Below are positions 62,013 to 64,000 of a stretch of 64,000 bases of DNA, in pieces. Location: assembly GCF_047300855.1 (NCBI RefSeq), contig NZ_CP170197.1, forward strand, positions 2,666,001 to 2,730,000, given 5' to 3'. Origin of the DNA: Sulfuriferula sp047300855. GTDB lineage: Bacteria; Pseudomonadota; Gammaproteobacteria; Burkholderiales; Sulfuriferulaceae. The first letter of the stretch is position 1, and the number at the start of each line of letters is the position of its first letter. The notes under the pieces were generated by a model. That model did no database searches. It worked only from the letters and a program-made list of their open reading frames with translations, and was not told the origin of the DNA. The position numbers and the translations under genes were made by a program.

Positions 62013-63710
62013 ATGTTCAACATTCTGTCCATGCTGCGTAAAAACAGCGCCGAATCCGATCCTCTGGAAAGCGAGAAGACGATCACGCGCTGGATAAACG
62101 ACTTGCCCGCCGGCAATGTCTTGAACGCACATGAACAAGTGTTGCAAAAAGTTGCCGAATTCAACGCCCAGACCGCCCCATACAGCAAGGAACGTCTAGC
62201 CGTACTCTTGTCGCTTGACGAGTATGCGCGTGCGCTTCAAACATCCCTGAGCCAGCAATATCTGCGCAATCCACGCATGTCGCGCGTGATGGAAAGCCGT
62301 TTGTGGCACGCTGTCTACAAGTTTTACTGGGAGGTAGCGCGTGGCTATCATGGCTTCATCATGAGTTACGTCTCCAACCCGGCGGGTAATCCGCTACAGA
62401 CGTCCCTACCCATGCTTACCTTGCGCGCCGTGCATAACCTGGGAAACGTGTTCAAGTGGCACTACTTCCGCTATGAGAAACCAGCCGACAAGCTTTGGCT
62501 GAGACTGCACAACCTGTATCGCGTGGCAGAATTTGAAGGTTTCAGCAAAACAGAACTCACTCTGTATCCGGCAAGCAGTGAAACCACCCGCTGCCTGGAT
62601 CAATACACCCGGATCCTGTTGCTGGGCCAACTGGACACCAGCGCGCTATACCCGAAACAAATCGAAATGGCCGATCAATGGCTCAACCAGTGGTCTCATC
62701 TGATCGAGCAGGATTCACAATTCAACCCCGATACCCATACACTTTATGTGGCGCAGTCCGATGATGTGGGCGCACGCCGCATACGCAACACGGAATTTTC
62801 AGAATCCTGCCGCTTTATGGCAACTGCCAGGCTGCATGAAAAAATACAGCAAACGCGAAGCGCACTGCAGAATGGAAAATCACCCGCGTTATTAGGCCTG
62901 GGTGAGGATTGCCGCTTACCGGACTGCTTTGAAATACTCGATTACGCAGAACGCCAATGGGGCCCTCTCGACAAGCGTGAACAACGCAAAAGCCCGCGCA
63001 CATCGGCCAAGAAAATCATTGACGTGGTACATGGATTCAACGAGATCTGCGCTGTGGTCAAACAGGGTAAAAACGGTGCGGACGTGCTCCATGAAGTGGA
63101 TGCAGAGCTCAAATATGATGAGATGATCGACATGAAACTGTATGGTTTTGTGACTGAATCCACACGTACACGCAATCGCCATTCTTCGACCGCACCAAGC
63201 GAGAATGCTCCGCCTCACGAACGCTGGGTGATGGAAGATATGAGCGAACATGGGCTGGGGGCCAGCGTACCTGCGGATTCCAACGACTGGGTGCGGCTGG
63301 GCAGCATGGTCGCCCTTAAAATCGAACGCGATGCTGAATGGAAAATCGGCGTGATGCGGCGCTTGTTGCATGCCGAAGATGGCTTGCTCCTGGTCGGGAT
63401 GGAGGTACTTAGCAACGCGCCGCAAATGCTGTTGCTTCGTCCCCAGGCAACCCATGTATTACAGGGCTATAGCGTGAGCACTATGGATACGACGGATGCA
63501 ACGCTGCCGGTACCGGTAATTTTTATCACGCTGACCGACGACGGCCAGGGAGAGCTGTTGTTGGAGGCTGCGCAATACACCTCCGGACGCAGCTTCCAGT
63601 CTGGCACAGGCGCGAAGAAAAACATGATTCGCCTGCGCGACGTGATCGAGAAAGGCGACGGCTGGATGCGTGTTGCTGTCGATATTGCCAAAGACGAAAA
63701 TCCGACCTAA
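62013..63710 (+). CDS. Hypothetical protein with a PilZ-like C-terminal region
   Basis: A 565-aa soluble protein. The first 300 residues are helical and unrecognised. The section RWVMEDMSEHGLGASVPADSNDWVRLGSMVALKIERDAEWKIGVMRRLL resembles the core of PilZ domains, though the RxxxR motif before it is only approximate (RTRNRH). A role in c-di-GMP signalling is therefore possible. It follows alaS on the same strand after 190 bases without clear structure. Confidence 0.75.
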   Translation: MFNILSMLRKNSAESDPLESEKTITRWINDLPAGNVLNAHEQVLQKVAEFNAQTAPYSKERLAVLLSLDEYARALQTSLSQQYLRNPRMSRVMESRLWHAVYKFYWEVARGYHGFIMSYVSNPAGNPLQTSLPMLTLRAVHNLGNVFKWHYFRYEKPADKLWLRLHNLYRVAEFEGFSKTELTLYPASSETTRCLDQYTRILLLGQLDTSALYPKQIEMADQWLNQWSHLIEQDSQFNPDTHTLYVAQSDDVGARRIRNTEFSESCRFMATARLHEKIQQTRSALQNGKSPALLGLGEDCRLPDCFEILDYAERQWGPLDKREQRKSPRTSAKKIIDVVHGFNEICAVVKQGKNGADVLHEVDAELKYDEMIDMKLYGFVTESTRTRNRHSSTAPSENAPPHERWVMEDMSEHGLGASVPADSNDWVRLGSMVALKIERDAEWKIGVMRRLLHAEDGLLLVGMEVLSNAPQMLLLRPQATHVLQGYSVSTMDTTDATLPVPVIFITLTDDGQGELLLEAAQYTSGRSFQSGTGAKKNMIRLRDVIEKGDGWMRVAVDIAKDENPT

Positions 63711-64000
63711 GCGCGCAATTCCAAAACCTGTACCAGCCATGCGCGAATGGCGTCGATTTCTTCCTCGCACACGCTGTGCGCCATTGGATATACTTGCCAT
63801 GCCACGTCAAAACCGAAACTAACCAGTTTTTGTCGGCTAAGCTCTGCCAGTTGTAACGGCACTACAACATCCTGCATGCCATGCGCCATAAATACTGGAA
63901 CAGTGTGGATATCTACTGCACAACGCGTGCTGAAGTCAGCCATGAGCGGCAGGTAAGCAGATAACGCCATCACCCCTCCCTGCGCCTTTCCGCGCGCCAG
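63707..64000 (-). CDS. Alpha/beta hydrolase (carboxylesterase/phospholipase type), C-terminal part
   Basis: The gene is cut by the window end; the frame is open through 64000. The visible part contains QGGVMALSAYLP, then the acid VFMAHGMQDVVVP and the histidine VYPMAHSV of an EstB-type hydrolase. Where the family has GFSQGG the DNA reads GKAQGG, so the expected nucleophile serine is alanine. It converges on the PilZ-like gene with a four-base overlap. Confidence 0.8.
   Translation of the reverse strand: MARGKAQGGVMALSAYLPLMADFSTRCAVDIHTVPVFMAHGMQDVVVPLQLAELSRQKLVSFGFDVAWQVYPMAHSVCEEEIDAIRAWLVQVLELRA

Overview
The window looks like part of the chromosome of a chemolithotrophic, sulfur-oxidising betaproteobacterium of the Nitrosomonadales/Sulfuricella type. 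This is inferred from gene content (sHdr, Soe, monohaem SoxA, no soxCD) and protein style; no rRNA or other taxonomic marker is present. About half of the sequence is dissimilatory sulfur metabolism.

1-22 kb, all on the minus strand: a cytoplasmic sulfur-oxidation supercluster. In transcription order it holds soeABC (sulfite dehydrogenase), a rhodanese, tusA, dsrE3A, the sHdr core hdrC1-B1-A-hyp-C2-B2, two lipoate-binding proteins (lbpA) with a dsrE between them, the lipoate-assembly genes (LipS-type radical SAM, sLpl(AB), LipT, LipS-type radical SAM), a FadL-type outer-membrane channel, a secreted protein, a 136-aa unknown and a second lipoate-ligase-like gene whose frame only makes sense with a non-AUG start. 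The sulfur carriers (rhodanese, TusA, DsrE) would pass persulfide sulfur to sHdr, LbpA would act as lipoyl cofactor carrier, and the sulfite formed would be oxidised by SoeABC.

22-29 kb: a small divergent gene facing soeA, then a moxR-DUF58-DUF4381-batA-batB/C-batD operon (VWA/AAA+ envelope system). 29.3-30.6 kb is a scar: a 174-bp inverted-repeat element of CACAGAG repeats, followed by decayed chrA and chrB chromate-resistance remnants. 30.6-32 kb carries a TlpA-like thioredoxin and a secreted unknown.

32-42 kb: a tetrathionate-respiration island, ttrS-ttrR on plus and ttrB-ttrC-ttrA on minus, bracketed by ~110-bp direct repeats that each lie in a promoter region. Unexpectedly it carries orphan F1-ATPase stalk genes: intact atpG plus an internally deleted 44-codon atpC at one end, and an intact atpC downstream of ttrA. 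By eye its G+C is higher than that of the flanks.

42-49 kb: DsrE-like proteins, a TauE/SafE exporter, a glutamine amidotransferase, a TlpA protein, an MFS transporter and a persulfide-dioxygenase-like metallo-beta-lactamase, with an ArsR-rhodanese fusion regulator. Two nearly identical palindromes (TATTCAAA-N6-TTTGA...) lie upstream of safE and of the dioxygenase gene, which suggests a local sulfur-responsive regulon.

49-64 kb: a methyltransferase, a periplasmic binding protein paired with a GGDEF/EAL protein, moaC, a BepA-type M48 protease, soxXYZAB (with a strong terminator between soxA and soxB), alaS, a PilZ-like protein and the end of an alpha/beta hydrolase. No tRNA, rRNA, CRISPR or transposase gene was seen.
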